From: Pseudonocardia humida
GTDB lineage: Bacteria > Actinomycetota > Actinomycetes > Mycobacteriales > Pseudonocardiaceae
NCBI RefSeq assembly: GCF_023898865.1
Contig: NZ_JAGSOV010000053.1
Coordinates: forward strand, 56,323 to 120,322
DNA length: 64,000 nucleotides
Reading direction: 5' to 3'
A program made the translations under genes and the position numbers. Each line of letters begins with the position of its first letter. The first letter of the stretch is position 1. The notes beneath the pieces are model-generated. The model ran no database searches, was not told the DNA's origin, and saw only the letters and a program-made list of their open reading frames with translations. This document shows, piece after piece, positions 45,518 through 53,679 of the stretch.

Positions 45518-45883
45518 TCAGGAGCGCTGGACGGTGCCCTGGTGGAAGTAGAGCAGCCAGTCGCTGCCGTCGCGGCGGCGCCACAGCGAGCTGCGCAGCG
45601 TGGTGCGGCCCGGGCGGCGGGCGCGGTAGGTGACCAGGACGGTGTCCGCGCCGACGCGGGTCGCGGCGATGCCGTCCACGTCGGGCGGTGGGGCGTCCTC
45701 GGCGGCCATCGCGGCCAGGATGGAGTCGCGGTCCCAGACGCGGCCGAACGCCCCGAACTCGCGGAAGTCGGGGTCGAGCAGGTGGCCCGCGGTGTCGCGG
45801 CAGCGGCGGACGACGGGGTCGAGCAGGCGCCGTTCGCGCGCGACGACGTCGTCGAGGTCCGGGTCGGCGCCGCTGGTGTGCAC
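45518..45883 (-). CDS. NTF2-like DUF4440 protein
   Basis: A 121-residue DUF4440-like protein: LLDPDFREFGAFGRVWDRDSI, AATRVGADTVLVTYRA and LWRRRDGSDWLLYFHQGT are typical of the fold. GTG at 45883 (VHTSGADPDLDD) begins the first helix; longer frames extend antisense to the isochorismatase. No neighbour gives its role. It ends 5 bases from the TetR stop, convergent. Confidence 0.8.
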   Translation of the reverse strand: MHTSGADPDLDDVVARERRLLDPVVRRCRDTAGHLLDPDFREFGAFGRVWDRDSILAAMAAEDAPPPDVDGIAATRVGADTVLVTYRARRPGRTTLRSSLWRRRDGSDWLLYFHQGTVQRS

Positions 45884-46005
45884 GTCCCGACGATGGCAAT
45901 CCGGTGCCGCCGTGGCAACCGCTTCGGCCGGGCTGACCGGATCGGTCCGGTGCACGTCCTGATCCGCTCTGGTCGGCGGCCGGCGCCACGGGCTGGGATG
46001 GTCCC

Positions 46006-46590
46006 ATGACCACGGCATTGCTCGTCATCGACGTCCAGGAGTCGTTCCGCAGGCGGGACACCTGGGCGGCTGTCTCGAACCCCGATATCGTCGACGACGT
46101 CGACGCGCTCGTGGCGGCCGCCCGTCGCCGCGGCGACCTGGTCGTCTGGATCCTGCACTCCGAACCCGGCACGGGCACCGTGTTCGACCCGGCGCGCGGG
46201 TACGTCCGGTTGATGGACGGCCTGGTGCCGCGGGAGGGGGAGCCGGTGCTCACCAAGACCTCGCGCAACGCGTTCACCACCACGAACCTGCAGCAGCTGC
46301 TCACCGAGCGCGGCGTGCGCGACCTGGTGGTCACCGGCATCCAGACCGAGCAGTGCTGCGAGACCACCGCCCGGCTGGCCAACGACCTGGGCTACCGGGT
46401 CGACTTCGTCACCGACGCCACGGCCACGTTCCCCATCCCGCACCGCGACGCCCCGGCCGACCGCGGCGTCGACGACCTGCTCGCCGACCCGCGCACGCTG
46501 GGCGTCGAGGAGGTGCTGGCGCGCACCGAGTACGCGCTCGCCCGCCGGTTCGCCACGATCCGCACGGTCGCGGAGCTGACCGCGGGGTGA
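46006..46590 (+). CDS. Isochorismatase-like cysteine hydrolase
   Basis: A 194-residue hydrolase with the Asp-Lys-Cys triad: ALLVIDVQESF (Asp9), VLTKTSRNAF (Lys) and TGIQTEQCCETTAR (Cys). These enzymes hydrolyse amides such as nicotinamide or biuret-like compounds, or isochorismate ethers. ATG at 46006. It is followed by a GlxA-type regulator, so the substrate may be a nitrogenous compound; inference. Confidence 0.9.
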   Translation: MTTALLVIDVQESFRRRDTWAAVSNPDIVDDVDALVAAARRRGDLVVWILHSEPGTGTVFDPARGYVRLMDGLVPREGEPVLTKTSRNAFTTTNLQQLLTERGVRDLVVTGIQTEQCCETTARLANDLGYRVDFVTDATATFPIPHRDAPADRGVDDLLADPRTLGVEEVLARTEYALARRFATIRTVAELTAG

Positions 46591-46656
46591 GCGAGCTTGC
46601 GAGCGAACCATCAGCACAGCGCCCGTGCGAAGCACCGACCGAGCGCAGCGAGGGAG
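46588..46656 (+). repeat. Intergenic spacer rich in GAGCG/GCGAG words
   Basis: The spacer has the words GCGAGCTTGCGAGCG and GAGCGCAGCGAGGG, each partly self-complementary, around CACAGCGCCCGTGCG. Similar spacers recur in operons of related actinomycetes (from memory, not checked). It may be a REP-like unit between coupled genes. Confidence 0.35.
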
Positions 46657-46660
46657 TGTG

Positions 46661-47572
46661 ATGAGCCGGGTCGTCTTCCTGCTCGTGCCGCAGCTGCACC
46701 TGCTCGACCTGGCCGGACCGGCCCAGGTGTTCTCCACCGCGGCCGACTTCGGCTGCGGCTACGAGCTGGTGCACGTGGCCGAGCGGGCGGACGTCCCGAC
46801 CGCGCAGGGGGTGGCGCTGCGCGCCGGCACCGACTGGCCCGCGCTCGACCCGGACGACCTGCTGATGGTGCCGGGGTGGCGGGGCCGGTTCGGCCCGCAC
46901 GCCCGCCTCGCCGCGGCGACGCGGGCGGCGATCGCGGCCCACCACGCCGCGGGCGGGACGGTGGCGAGCGTGTGCGCGGGGGCGTACGCGCTCGGCCAGG
47001 CCGGCCTGCTCGCCGGTCGCCGCTGCACCACCCACCACGCCCTGGTCGACGAGCTCGCCCGCCGCTACCCGGCCGCCCGCGTGCAGCACGACGTGCTGTT
47101 CGTCGTCGACGGGCGGGTGGTCACCTCGGCCGGCATCGCCAGCGGCATCGACCTGGCGCTGCACCTGGTGGCCACCCGCCACGGCGCGGCGACGGCGGCC
47201 AGGGTGGCCAGGGAGATGGTCGTCTACGCCCGGCGCAACGGCGGTGAGCCGCAGGCCAGCGCCCTGCTGCGGCACCGGGCCCACCTCAGCGAGGTGGTGC
47301 ACCGGGCCCAGGACGTCATCGACGCCCGGTTCGCCGACCGGCTGCCGCTCGCCGAGCTGGCCGCGGTGTGCCGGGTGAGCCCCCGCACGCTCACCCGGCT
47401 GTTCGGCGAGGCCATCGGCCTCACCCCGCTGCGCTACCAGCACCTGCTGCGCCTGGAGCGCGCCGAGCACCTGATCGGGCACGGCGACACGGTCGAGGCC
47501 GCCGCCCGCGCCGCCGGCTTCGACGACGCCCGCATGCTGCGCCGCCTGCGCGCCCGCACCGACCGGTCGTGA
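46661..47572 (+). CDS. GlxA-family regulator (DJ-1/PfpI + AraC HTH)
   Basis: A 303-residue protein. Residues 1-170 are a DJ-1/PfpI domain with nucleophile elbow SVCAGAYALGQAGLL; residues about 205-300 are an AraC HTH (LPLAELAAVCRVSPRTLTRLF, then PLRYQHLLRLERAEHLI). The cysteine is intact. GGGAG lies 7 bases before ATG at 46661. GlxA-like proteins control catabolic genes, here possibly the upstream isochorismatase, which is 70 bases away in the same direction. Confidence 0.92.
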   Translation: MSRVVFLLVPQLHLLDLAGPAQVFSTAADFGCGYELVHVAERADVPTAQGVALRAGTDWPALDPDDLLMVPGWRGRFGPHARLAAATRAAIAAHHAAGGTVASVCAGAYALGQAGLLAGRRCTTHHALVDELARRYPAARVQHDVLFVVDGRVVTSAGIASGIDLALHLVATRHGAATAARVAREMVVYARRNGGEPQASALLRHRAHLSEVVHRAQDVIDARFADRLPLAELAAVCRVSPRTLTRLFGEAIGLTPLRYQHLLRLERAEHLIGHGDTVEAAARAAGFDDARMLRRLRARTDRS

Positions 47573-47627
47573 ACGGCGGACGGGGCCAGGGTCCGGTCGC
47601 CCGCCCGCGACTCCTACGCTCGCCCGG

Positions 47628-50480
47628 GTGACCGCCGACGCGCCGCGCAGCCTGCAGGACCTGGTCCGGGCCCGCAGCCGCGGCGGCTTCGTGGGCCGCC
47701 GCGACCTGCTCGCGGCCTTCGGGGAGAACCTCGACCTGGGCGTCGACGACCCCCACCGCCGCTTCCTCGTCGAGGTCGTCGGCGACGCGGGCGTCGGCAA
47801 GTCCACGCTGCTCGCCCAGCTCGTCCGCGTCGCCCGCGAGCGCGAGCTGCTCACCTGCCTCGCCGACGAGTCCGCCCCCGACGTCGTCTCCTGCCTGACC
47901 GCGCTGGCGGAGGACCTGCGCTCCCAGGGCGTGCGCTGCCGGGCCTTCCGCCGGACCCTGTCGTCCTACCAGCAGCGCCAGCGGGAGCTGGAGTCCGACC
48001 CGAACGCCCCCGCGCGGCCGTCGGGCCTGCTGGCCGGGGCCGTGGGGATCGGGCTGAAGCTGGTCGGGGAGGTCCCGGGGGCCGGGGTCGCCGTCGACGC
48101 CCTGGACGCCGACGCCGTGGCGCGCGAGGCCGACCGGTTCCAGGCCTACCTGCGGCGCAAGTTGCGCAGCGAGGCCGAGGTCGAGCTGATGCGGGCCCCG
48201 GAGCGGGCGCTGACCAGGGCCTTCCTCGCCGACCTGCGCGACGCCGCCGACCGCGCCCCCGTCGTGGTGCTCCTCGACGCCTTCGAGTACACCGCCGCCT
48301 TCCTGCAGACCTGGCTGCTCGACGTGCTCGGGGGCGCCTACGGCGACGTCCCGGCGACGACGGTCGTGGTGATCGCCGGTCAGCGGCCGCTGGACGCCGG
48401 GCGGTGGGGCGACTACCTGACGGGGCGGGCCGTGGTGGCGGTCCCGCGGTTCACCGAGGACGAGGCCCGCGAGCTGCTGGCCGGTCGCGGCCTGCGCGAC
48501 GCGGACGTCGTGCGGGCCGTCGTCGACCGGTCGGAGGGGCTGCCGCTGCTGCTGGCCGCGTACGCGCAGGGCGGCCCCACCGACGTCGACGAGCTGGGCG
48601 ACCCGACCGACGAGGTGGTGGCCCGTTTCCTGCGCTGGGAGCCCGACCCGCGACGGCGGACGGCCGCCCTGCACGCGGCGCTGCCGCGGGCGCTGGACGC
48701 CGACGTGTTCGCCGTGGCGACGGGGGAGTCCGAGCGCGCCACCGAGGACTTCGCCGCGCTGCGGGCGCAGGCGTTCGTCAAGCCGCGCGGCGACGGCGTG
48801 CGCTACCACGAGCTGGCCCGACGGGTGATGCTCCGCCACGTCCGCACGACCTCGCCCGCCGAGTGGCGGCGCCGCCACGCCGCACTCGCGGAGCACTTCG
48901 CGGCGCGCTGCGCCGGGCTCGGCCTGCCCGCCGCGGAGGCACCCCGCGACCGCCGGTGGCAGCTCGCCGCCGTCGAGCAGGCCTACCACCGGGCCTGCGC
49001 CGAACCGGGACGGGCGGCGACGGTGCTGCTGGAGGGGCTGCTCGCCGCCGTGACCGCGCGTCCCGAGCTGGCCTCCAGCTGGGCGCGGGCGCTCACCGAC
49101 GCGGCCTCCGACGCCGACCTCCCCGAACTGGCCCAGCGGACCGCCGGGATCGTCGCGCTGGCGCCGTCCCGCGCCGAGGACGACCTCGTGGAGCTGCTCA
49201 CCGAGCTGTCGCACAGCCCCGCCCTCGGGCCGGACGCGCGGGCGCTCGCGCTGGCCGAGCGCGGCGACGTCCGGCGCAGGCGCGGGGAGCCCGGAGCGGC
49301 GCTCGTCGACCTCGACCGGGCCGTCGCCATCGCCCCGGGCAACGCCGTCGTCCTCGGGCGGCGCGGCGAGCTGCACCGCCAGGGCGGCAGGCACGAGGCC
49401 GCCGTCGCCGACTTCGACCGCTCGCTGGCGCTGGCCCCGGACAGCCCGTCGGTGCTGGCCAGCCGCGGGGAGTCGCACCGGGCGCTGGGCCGCACCGCCG
49501 ACGCGCTCGCCGACCTCGACCGCGCGGTGGCGCTCTCGGCCGGCTACAGCTGGGCGCTGGTCCGCCGGGCGCTGGTGCTGCGCAGGCTCGACCGCTTCGA
49601 CGCCGCGCTCGCCGACCTCGACGCGGCCGTCGAGGTCGCGCCGTCGGTGGCGCCGGTGATCGGGGAGCGGGGCGAGACCCGGCGGCTGCGCGGCGAGCTG
49701 CGGGCCGCCGTCGACGACCTCACCGCCGCCATCGCCCTCGACCCCGACTACGGGTGGGCCCACGGCAGCCGCGGCGAGGCCCACCGCGGCCTGGAGGAGC
49801 ACACCGCGGCCCTCGCCGACTTCGGCCGCGCCATCGCGCTCAACCCGGACTACGCCTGGGCGCACGGCGGCCGGGCCGAGGTGCACCGCAGGCTCGGCGC
49901 GAGCGACGCGGCGCTGGCCGACCTCGACCGGGCCATCGCGCTCAACCCCGGCTACCGGTGGGCGCTGGCGATCAGGGCGTCGCTGCACCGCGGCCTGGGC
50001 AGGCCAGTCGAGGCCGCGGTCGACGCCGACCGGGCGCTGCGGCTCTCCCCGAACTACGTCCCCGCGCTGCTGGAACGCGCGCTCGCCCGGGCCGACACCG
50101 GCGACGTCGACGGCGCCCTGACCGACCTGGACCGCTGCGCCGAGCTCGACGCGGGCAGCGGCTGGGCCCACTACCGGGCGGCGCTGCTGCTGCACGGGCG
50201 GGACGCCGTGAACGACCGGCTGCGCCGCGCGCTCGACGCCGAGGCCGACGCCGTCGTGCTGCCCCGCGACGCCTGGCACGACCTGAACCGGTGCGTGTTC
50301 CACGCGGCCGCGGGCGACGCGGCGGCGGCCGAGCGGGCGGCCCGTTCGGCCGTCGCCGCCGCGGCTCGACCGGCGAGCCTGCGCACCGCGTTGGACAACC
50401 TGACCGAGCTGCACCGGCTGACCGGCGCCGACGTCGGGCGTCCCGCCGCGGTGCTCGGCGCGGCGCTGGAGCGGCGTTAG
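47628..50480 (+). CDS. STAND-type NTPase with C-terminal TPR repeats
   Basis: A 950-residue protein. N-terminal FVGRRDLLAAF and the Walker A GDAGVGKST (residues 52-60), Walker B-like VVVLLDAFE near 213-222, and helical winged-helix region (VVRAVVDRSEGLPLLLAAYAQ) fit a STAND/AAA-like ATPase. From about 538 to 845 come roughly nine TPR units of 34 residues, strikingly similar to each other, with AxADLDRAIALNPGY-like helices (e.g. AALADLDRAIALNPGYRWAL). STAND proteins act as regulators or immune sensors that oligomerise when TPR binds a ligand. No effector domain (TIR, nuclease) is visible here, so a regulatory role is likely. It overlaps the convergent Lrp gene by 4 bases. A second ATPase-TPR regulator of other type is at 8439. 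Confidence 0.85.
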   Translation: MTADAPRSLQDLVRARSRGGFVGRRDLLAAFGENLDLGVDDPHRRFLVEVVGDAGVGKSTLLAQLVRVARERELLTCLADESAPDVVSCLTALAEDLRSQGVRCRAFRRTLSSYQQRQRELESDPNAPARPSGLLAGAVGIGLKLVGEVPGAGVAVDALDADAVAREADRFQAYLRRKLRSEAEVELMRAPERALTRAFLADLRDAADRAPVVVLLDAFEYTAAFLQTWLLDVLGGAYGDVPATTVVVIAGQRPLDAGRWGDYLTGRAVVAVPRFTEDEARELLAGRGLRDADVVRAVVDRSEGLPLLLAAYAQGGPTDVDELGDPTDEVVARFLRWEPDPRRRTAALHAALPRALDADVFAVATGESERATEDFAALRAQAFVKPRGDGVRYHELARRVMLRHVRTTSPAEWRRRHAALAEHFAARCAGLGLPAAEAPRDRRWQLAAVEQAYHRACAEPGRAATVLLEGLLAAVTARPELASSWARALTDAASDADLPELAQRTAGIVALAPSRAEDDLVELLTELSHSPALGPDARALALAERGDVRRRRGEPGAALVDLDRAVAIAPGNAVVLGRRGELHRQGGRHEAAVADFDRSLALAPDSPSVLASRGESHRALGRTADALADLDRAVALSAGYSWALVRRALVLRRLDRFDAALADLDAAVEVAPSVAPVIGERGETRRLRGELRAAVDDLTAAIALDPDYGWAHGSRGEAHRGLEEHTAALADFGRAIALNPDYAWAHGGRAEVHRRLGASDAALADLDRAIALNPGYRWALAIRASLHRGLGRPVEAAVDADRALRLSPNYVPALLERALARADTGDVDGALTDLDRCAELDAGSGWAHYRAALLLHGRDAVNDRLRRALDAEADAVVLPRDAWHDLNRCVFHAAAGDAAAAERAARSAVAAAARPASLRTALDNLTELHRLTGADVGRPAAVLGAALERR

Positions 50481-50953
50481 AGCGGGGCCAGCACGGGGTT
50501 GTGGACCTGCTGGTAGACCACCGACGTCCGGAAGCTGACCACCTCCCGGCGCTGGCTGAGCCGATCGACCAGGAAGCCGTGCAGGTGGTCCAGGCTCGGC
50601 ACCGCGACGTGCACCAGGAAGTCGTCGTTCCCGGCGAGCACGAACACCGACAGCACCTCGGGCATCGCCGCCGCGGCCGCCTTGAAATCGTCGATGACCC
50701 GCCGCTGCAGCGGGCGCACGGTCACCGTGACGAGGGCCTGCACCCCGCGATTGAGCGCGATCAGGTCGACCTCGGCGCGGAAGCCGCGGATCACCCCGCG
50801 GTGCACCAGCGCGCGCACCCGCTGCAGGCACGTCGACGCGGCCACCCCGAGGCGGCGGGCGAGCTCCCGGTTGGTCTGGCGCGCATCCGACTGCAGTTCG
50901 GCCAGGATCGCCGAATCAAGTTCGTCCACGGTGGTCGATCCTGCCCCGATCAC
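50477..50953 (-). CDS. Lrp/AsnC-family regulator
   Basis: A 158-residue regulator. The HTH is DELDSAILAELQSDARQTNR, ELARRLGVAASTCLQRVRAL; the RAM domain has LVTVTVRPL, PEVLSVFVLAGNDDFLVHV and the C-terminal helix. Senses an amino acid. Only 56 bases separate it from the divergent dehydrogenase at 51010, which it likely controls. Confidence 0.92.
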   Translation of the reverse strand: MIGAGSTTVDELDSAILAELQSDARQTNRELARRLGVAASTCLQRVRALVHRGVIRGFRAEVDLIALNRGVQALVTVTVRPLQRRVIDDFKAAAAAMPEVLSVFVLAGNDDFLVHVAVPSLDHLHGFLVDRLSQRREVVSFRTSVVYQQVHNPVLAPL

Positions 50954-51009
50954 GAGCGTGCGTTCGGACCGCGCCCCATCGGCGGAGCATCTGCGCTTGG
51001 CTTCCCGGC

Positions 51010-52038
51010 ATGACCGATCATGCGGACGGCTTCGAGCACGATGAGGTACTCATCCGGCGGGGGTCGCGGTCGGAGCTGCCGATCGTCGTCGCCGTGCACT
51101 CGACGGCCGCGGGCCCGGCCGTCGGCGGCTGCCGGCTGTGGACCTACCCGGACTGGCGGGCCGGGCTCGCCGACGCGCTCGACCTGTCCGCCGCGATGAC
51201 CGTCAAGTGCGCCGTCGCGGGCCTGCCGCGCGGGGGCGGCAAGACGGTGCTGCCGCTGCCGCCCGGCCTGCGGCTCGACCCGGACCGGCGCCGCGCGCTG
51301 TTCCTCGACGTCGGTGACGCCGTCGAGGAGCTGGACGGGCGGTACTTCATCGGCGAGGACGTCGGCACCGCCGGCCCGGACCTGCTGGCGATGGCCGAGC
51401 GGACCGGGCGGGTGATGGGCCTGCCCGTGGAGCACGGCGGCGTCGGGGAGCCGGCCGCGCCCACCGCCGCCGGGGTCGTCGCGGCGATCGGGGCCACCTG
51501 CGACGTCGTGTTCGGCACCGCGGACCCGGCCGGGCTGCGGTTCGCCGTGCACGGGCTCGGCCAGGTGGGCGGGCGCGTGGCGCGCTGGCTCGTGGAGCGC
51601 GGGGCGGTCGTCACCGGGGCCGACGTCGACCCGACCCGACGCGTGCCCGGCGTCGCGACGACCGACCCGTACTCGCTGCTCGACCTCGACACCGACGTGC
51701 TGGTGCCGGCCTCGCTCGGGCATCTGCTCACCCGCGACGTCGTCTCCCGGCTGCGCTGCCGGGCGGTCGTCGGCCCGGCCAACAACCAGCTCGCCGACCC
51801 CTCGGTCGGCGAGCTGCTCGTCGAGCGCGGGATCACCTGGGCGCCCGACGTCGTGGTCAACGGCGGCGGCGCCATCTACGTCGTGCTACGCGAGACGGCG
51901 GGGGCCGGCCACGAGGAGGCCATGGCCCGGGTCGGGGCGATCGGCGACACCGTCCGGGAGGTCCTCGGCGACGCCGCCCGCACCGGCACCACTCCGTCCG
52001 CCGCGGTCTCCGAGCTGGTCCGTCGCCGGACGGCGTAA
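51010..52038 (+). CDS. Glu/Leu/Phe/Val dehydrogenase family (valine/leucine dehydrogenase type)
   Basis: A 342-residue amino-acid dehydrogenase. The catalytic lysine is in LPRGGGKTVL, the preceding AAMTVKCAVAGL is the substrate side, the Rossmann fold VHGLGQVGGRVARWL, and the polar NQLADP motif follows. It interconverts a branched amino acid with its 2-oxo acid using NAD(H). Family length (about 340-365) fits leucine/valine dehydrogenases. With the Lrp-like regulator it forms the classic amino-acid-sensing pair. Ends 9 bases before the next ORF at 52048. Confidence 0.92.
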   Translation: MTDHADGFEHDEVLIRRGSRSELPIVVAVHSTAAGPAVGGCRLWTYPDWRAGLADALDLSAAMTVKCAVAGLPRGGGKTVLPLPPGLRLDPDRRRALFLDVGDAVEELDGRYFIGEDVGTAGPDLLAMAERTGRVMGLPVEHGGVGEPAAPTAAGVVAAIGATCDVVFGTADPAGLRFAVHGLGQVGGRVARWLVERGAVVTGADVDPTRRVPGVATTDPYSLLDLDTDVLVPASLGHLLTRDVVSRLRCRAVVGPANNQLADPSVGELLVERGITWAPDVVVNGGGAIYVVLRETAGAGHEEAMARVGAIGDTVREVLGDAARTGTTPSAAVSELVRRRTA

Positions 52039-52047
52039 CTGCCGGGA

Positions 52048-52941
52048 GTGGATGAACCGGGTCGCGGCGGCTGCCGTGTGTGCGGCGCAGCCGGCGCCGT
52101 CGCGGGACGGGGGGACGTCGGCGGTCGGGAGGTCACGACGGCCGGGAGCACCGGGACAGCACCGCTGACGGACGTCCCCGGCACCCGGTTGCCGGGTGCC
52201 GGGTTCGGGCTCGCGGGCGTCGCGTACCTGCTGCGCTTCCTCGACGTGGGCTTCGACGGTGCCGAGCCGCTGGTGCTGCCGCTGTGGGCGGTCCTGCTGC
52301 CGGCGGTCGTGTCGGTCGCGCTGTGGCTGCCGCTGCGCCGGTGGAACCTCCCGGAGGGCTCGTCGGCGCTGGCCGTCGGGGCGCCGCTGCTCGCGCTGGT
52401 CGTCGCGGTGGCCGTCCCGGCCCTCCTCCCGGCCCCGACCCCGCCCTCCGGCTCGCCCCCGGAGCTCGCCCAGCTGCCCCCGGGCCCGGTGCTGCCGGCG
52501 GACGCCCCGGCGGCGGTCGTCTACCGCGACGCCGACGGCACCACACCGGTGACCGTCGAGTTCGCCGACATCGAGACGATCAACGGCCTGTGGTCCTACT
52601 CCGCCGGCACGGCGATCGCCCCCGGCATCGCGGCCACTGCGCCGGGCCGCGCCGCGACGTGGGGCGACACCATCTCGACCAGCAGCACCGGCCACCGGCC
52701 CGTCACCCCGACGATGGACGTCGAGCTGCCGCTCCCCGCGGAGGCGGAGCACACGACGATCACGGTCGGAACGGTCAGGCGAGGGTGGCGGCGAGGTCGG
52801 CGAGGGCGGGGAGCACGACCTCTCGCCAGCCGCGGGGCATCCGCTCGAAGGCCTGCTGGTCGCGGGGGTCGTCGAGGTCGAAGCCGGAGTGCTCCAGCAC
52901 CAGCCGGGTGCCGGTGCCCTCGGCGACCAGCTGCCAGGTGA
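52048..52941 (+). CDS. Membrane protein with apparently damaged C-terminus
   Basis: About 240 residues look genuine: three helices (GFGLAGVAYLLRFLDVGF; LVLPLWAVLLPAVVSVALWL; ALAVGAPLLALVVAVAVPALL) then an extracytoplasmic, Pro-rich part and a beta-rich domain (VYRDADGTTPVTVEFADIET). After about position 52776 the reading frame runs antisense through the SRPBCC gene and turns into Arg/Gly filler (RRGWRRGRRGRG). So the original C-terminus was probably lost at a junction and the frame continues by chance to 52941. GTG at 52048 or 52078 are possible starts. Function unknown. Confidence 0.55.
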   Translation: MDEPGRGGCRVCGAAGAVAGRGDVGGREVTTAGSTGTAPLTDVPGTRLPGAGFGLAGVAYLLRFLDVGFDGAEPLVLPLWAVLLPAVVSVALWLPLRRWNLPEGSSALAVGAPLLALVVAVAVPALLPAPTPPSGSPPELAQLPPGPVLPADAPAAVVYRDADGTTPVTVEFADIETINGLWSYSAGTAIAPGIAATAPGRAATWGDTISTSSTGHRPVTPTMDVELPLPAEAEHTTITVGTVRRGWRRGRRGRGARPLASRGASARRPAGRGGRRGRSRSAPAPAGCRCPRRPAAR

Positions 52942-53185
52942 GCGTCCAGCTCTCGTTGAAGGTGTAGACGAACCTCTCGTGCGGCACGACCTCCACGACC
53001 TCGCACGGGATCGCCCCGAAGCCTGGCATCTCGAGGTGGAACCGGTGCCCGACGACGGGCGCGATGTCCCCGGGTGCCCACCACCTCGCGTGCAGTTCGG
53101 GCTCGGTGAGGACGCGCCAGACCTTCTCCGCGGGAGCGGCGACGAACTGGTCGACGGTGACGGACGTGGTGCGGGTGGCGGTCAT
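52775..53185 (-). CDS. SRPBCC-family (AHSA1-like) protein
   Basis: A 136-residue START-like protein: VDQFVAAPAEKVWRVLTEPE, LHARWWAPGDIAPVVGHRFH, WQLVAEGTGTRLVLEHSGFD are standard AHSA1/SRPBCC landmarks. It binds a hydrophobic ligand. Overlaps the ArsR regulator's stop by 4 bases, forming an operon; ArsR-SRPBCC pairs are common in actinomycetes. Its end lies inside the aberrant frame of the preceding gene. Confidence 0.92.
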   Translation of the reverse strand: MTATRTTSVTVDQFVAAPAEKVWRVLTEPELHARWWAPGDIAPVVGHRFHLEMPGFGAIPCEVVEVVPHERFVYTFNESWTLTWQLVAEGTGTRLVLEHSGFDLDDPRDQQAFERMPRGWREVVLPALADLAATLA

Positions 53186-53514
53186 GACGGGTCCTCTTCA
53201 TCCGGGGTGGCTTCGACGACGTCGGCGAACGAGTGCAGGCGCTCGCGCCAGAAGCGCTCGAAGGGGTGCAGCCACTCGCCGACCTGGGCGAGCGGTTCGG
53301 TGGCCAGGTGGTAGTTGCGCCGGCGCCCGACGGGCTCGTCGCGCACGAGCCGGGCGCGCCGCAGCACCTGCAGGTGCTCGGCGACGGCCGGGCGGCTCAG
53401 CTCGAACTGGGCCGCCAGGTCGCCCGCGGTGCGGGGGCCGTCGGCGAGCAGTTCGAGCAGTCGCCTGCGGACCGGGTTGGCCAGGGCCAGGAACACCGCG
53501 TCATCGGACACCAC
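53182..53514 (-). CDS. ArsR-family regulator
   Basis: A 110-residue winged-helix repressor: VFLALANPVRRRLLELLADG, TAGDLAAQFELSRPAVAEHLQVLRRA and the wing VGRRRNYHL. No metal-binding Cys is visible in the helix, so it probably responds to a ligand rather than metal. First gene of the ArsR-SRPBCC operon; a strong dyad lies just upstream. Confidence 0.92.
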   Translation of the reverse strand: MVSDDAVFLALANPVRRRLLELLADGPRTAGDLAAQFELSRPAVAEHLQVLRRARLVRDEPVGRRRNYHLATEPLAQVGEWLHPFERFWRERLHSFADVVEATPDEEDPS

Positions 53515-53522
53515 AGGACTTT

Positions 53523-53560
53523 ATGTCGGAGACTTCCGACATGTCAACTCCTTCCGACAC
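53523..53560. promoter_or_regulatory. ATGTCGGA-GACT-TCCGACAT operator plus half site
   Basis: ATGTCGGA (53523-53530) and TCCGACAT (53535-53542) form a perfect 8-bp dyad with a 4-base spacer, 9 bases before the ArsR start; a second TCCGACAC lies at 53553-53560. A likely self-operator. Confidence 0.8.
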
Positions 53561-53600
53561 ATTGCTCGACGGTGCGCCTCGCTCGCGCCCGCTCTCCGCA

Positions 53601-53655
53601 TGTCAGGAAAGCCACCATCAGGACACGAGACGTCCTGATGGTGGCTTTCCTGACA
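53601..53655. terminator. 24-bp perfect hairpin, CAGGAAAGCCACC family
   Basis: Arms 53601-53624 and 53632-53655 are perfect complements around a 7-base loop. It lies after the DUF72 gene (minus strand), so it is its terminator. The arm resembles the repeat at 26639 (CAGGAAGGCCACCTTC against CAGGAAAGCCACCATC), hence a dispersed element family. Confidence 0.85.
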
Positions 53656-53679
53656 GGGTGGGGGGCGGGGTCGGCGGCG

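Noticed and set aside
49241..50160. Periodic DNA pattern looking like a repeat array
   Set aside because: The 102-base period is explained by TPR codons, not by a CRISPR or satellite.
47421..50831. 1136-residue minus-strand frame
   Set aside because: Antisense to the STAND-TPR gene, which has Walker motifs and TPR units; the antisense product has none.
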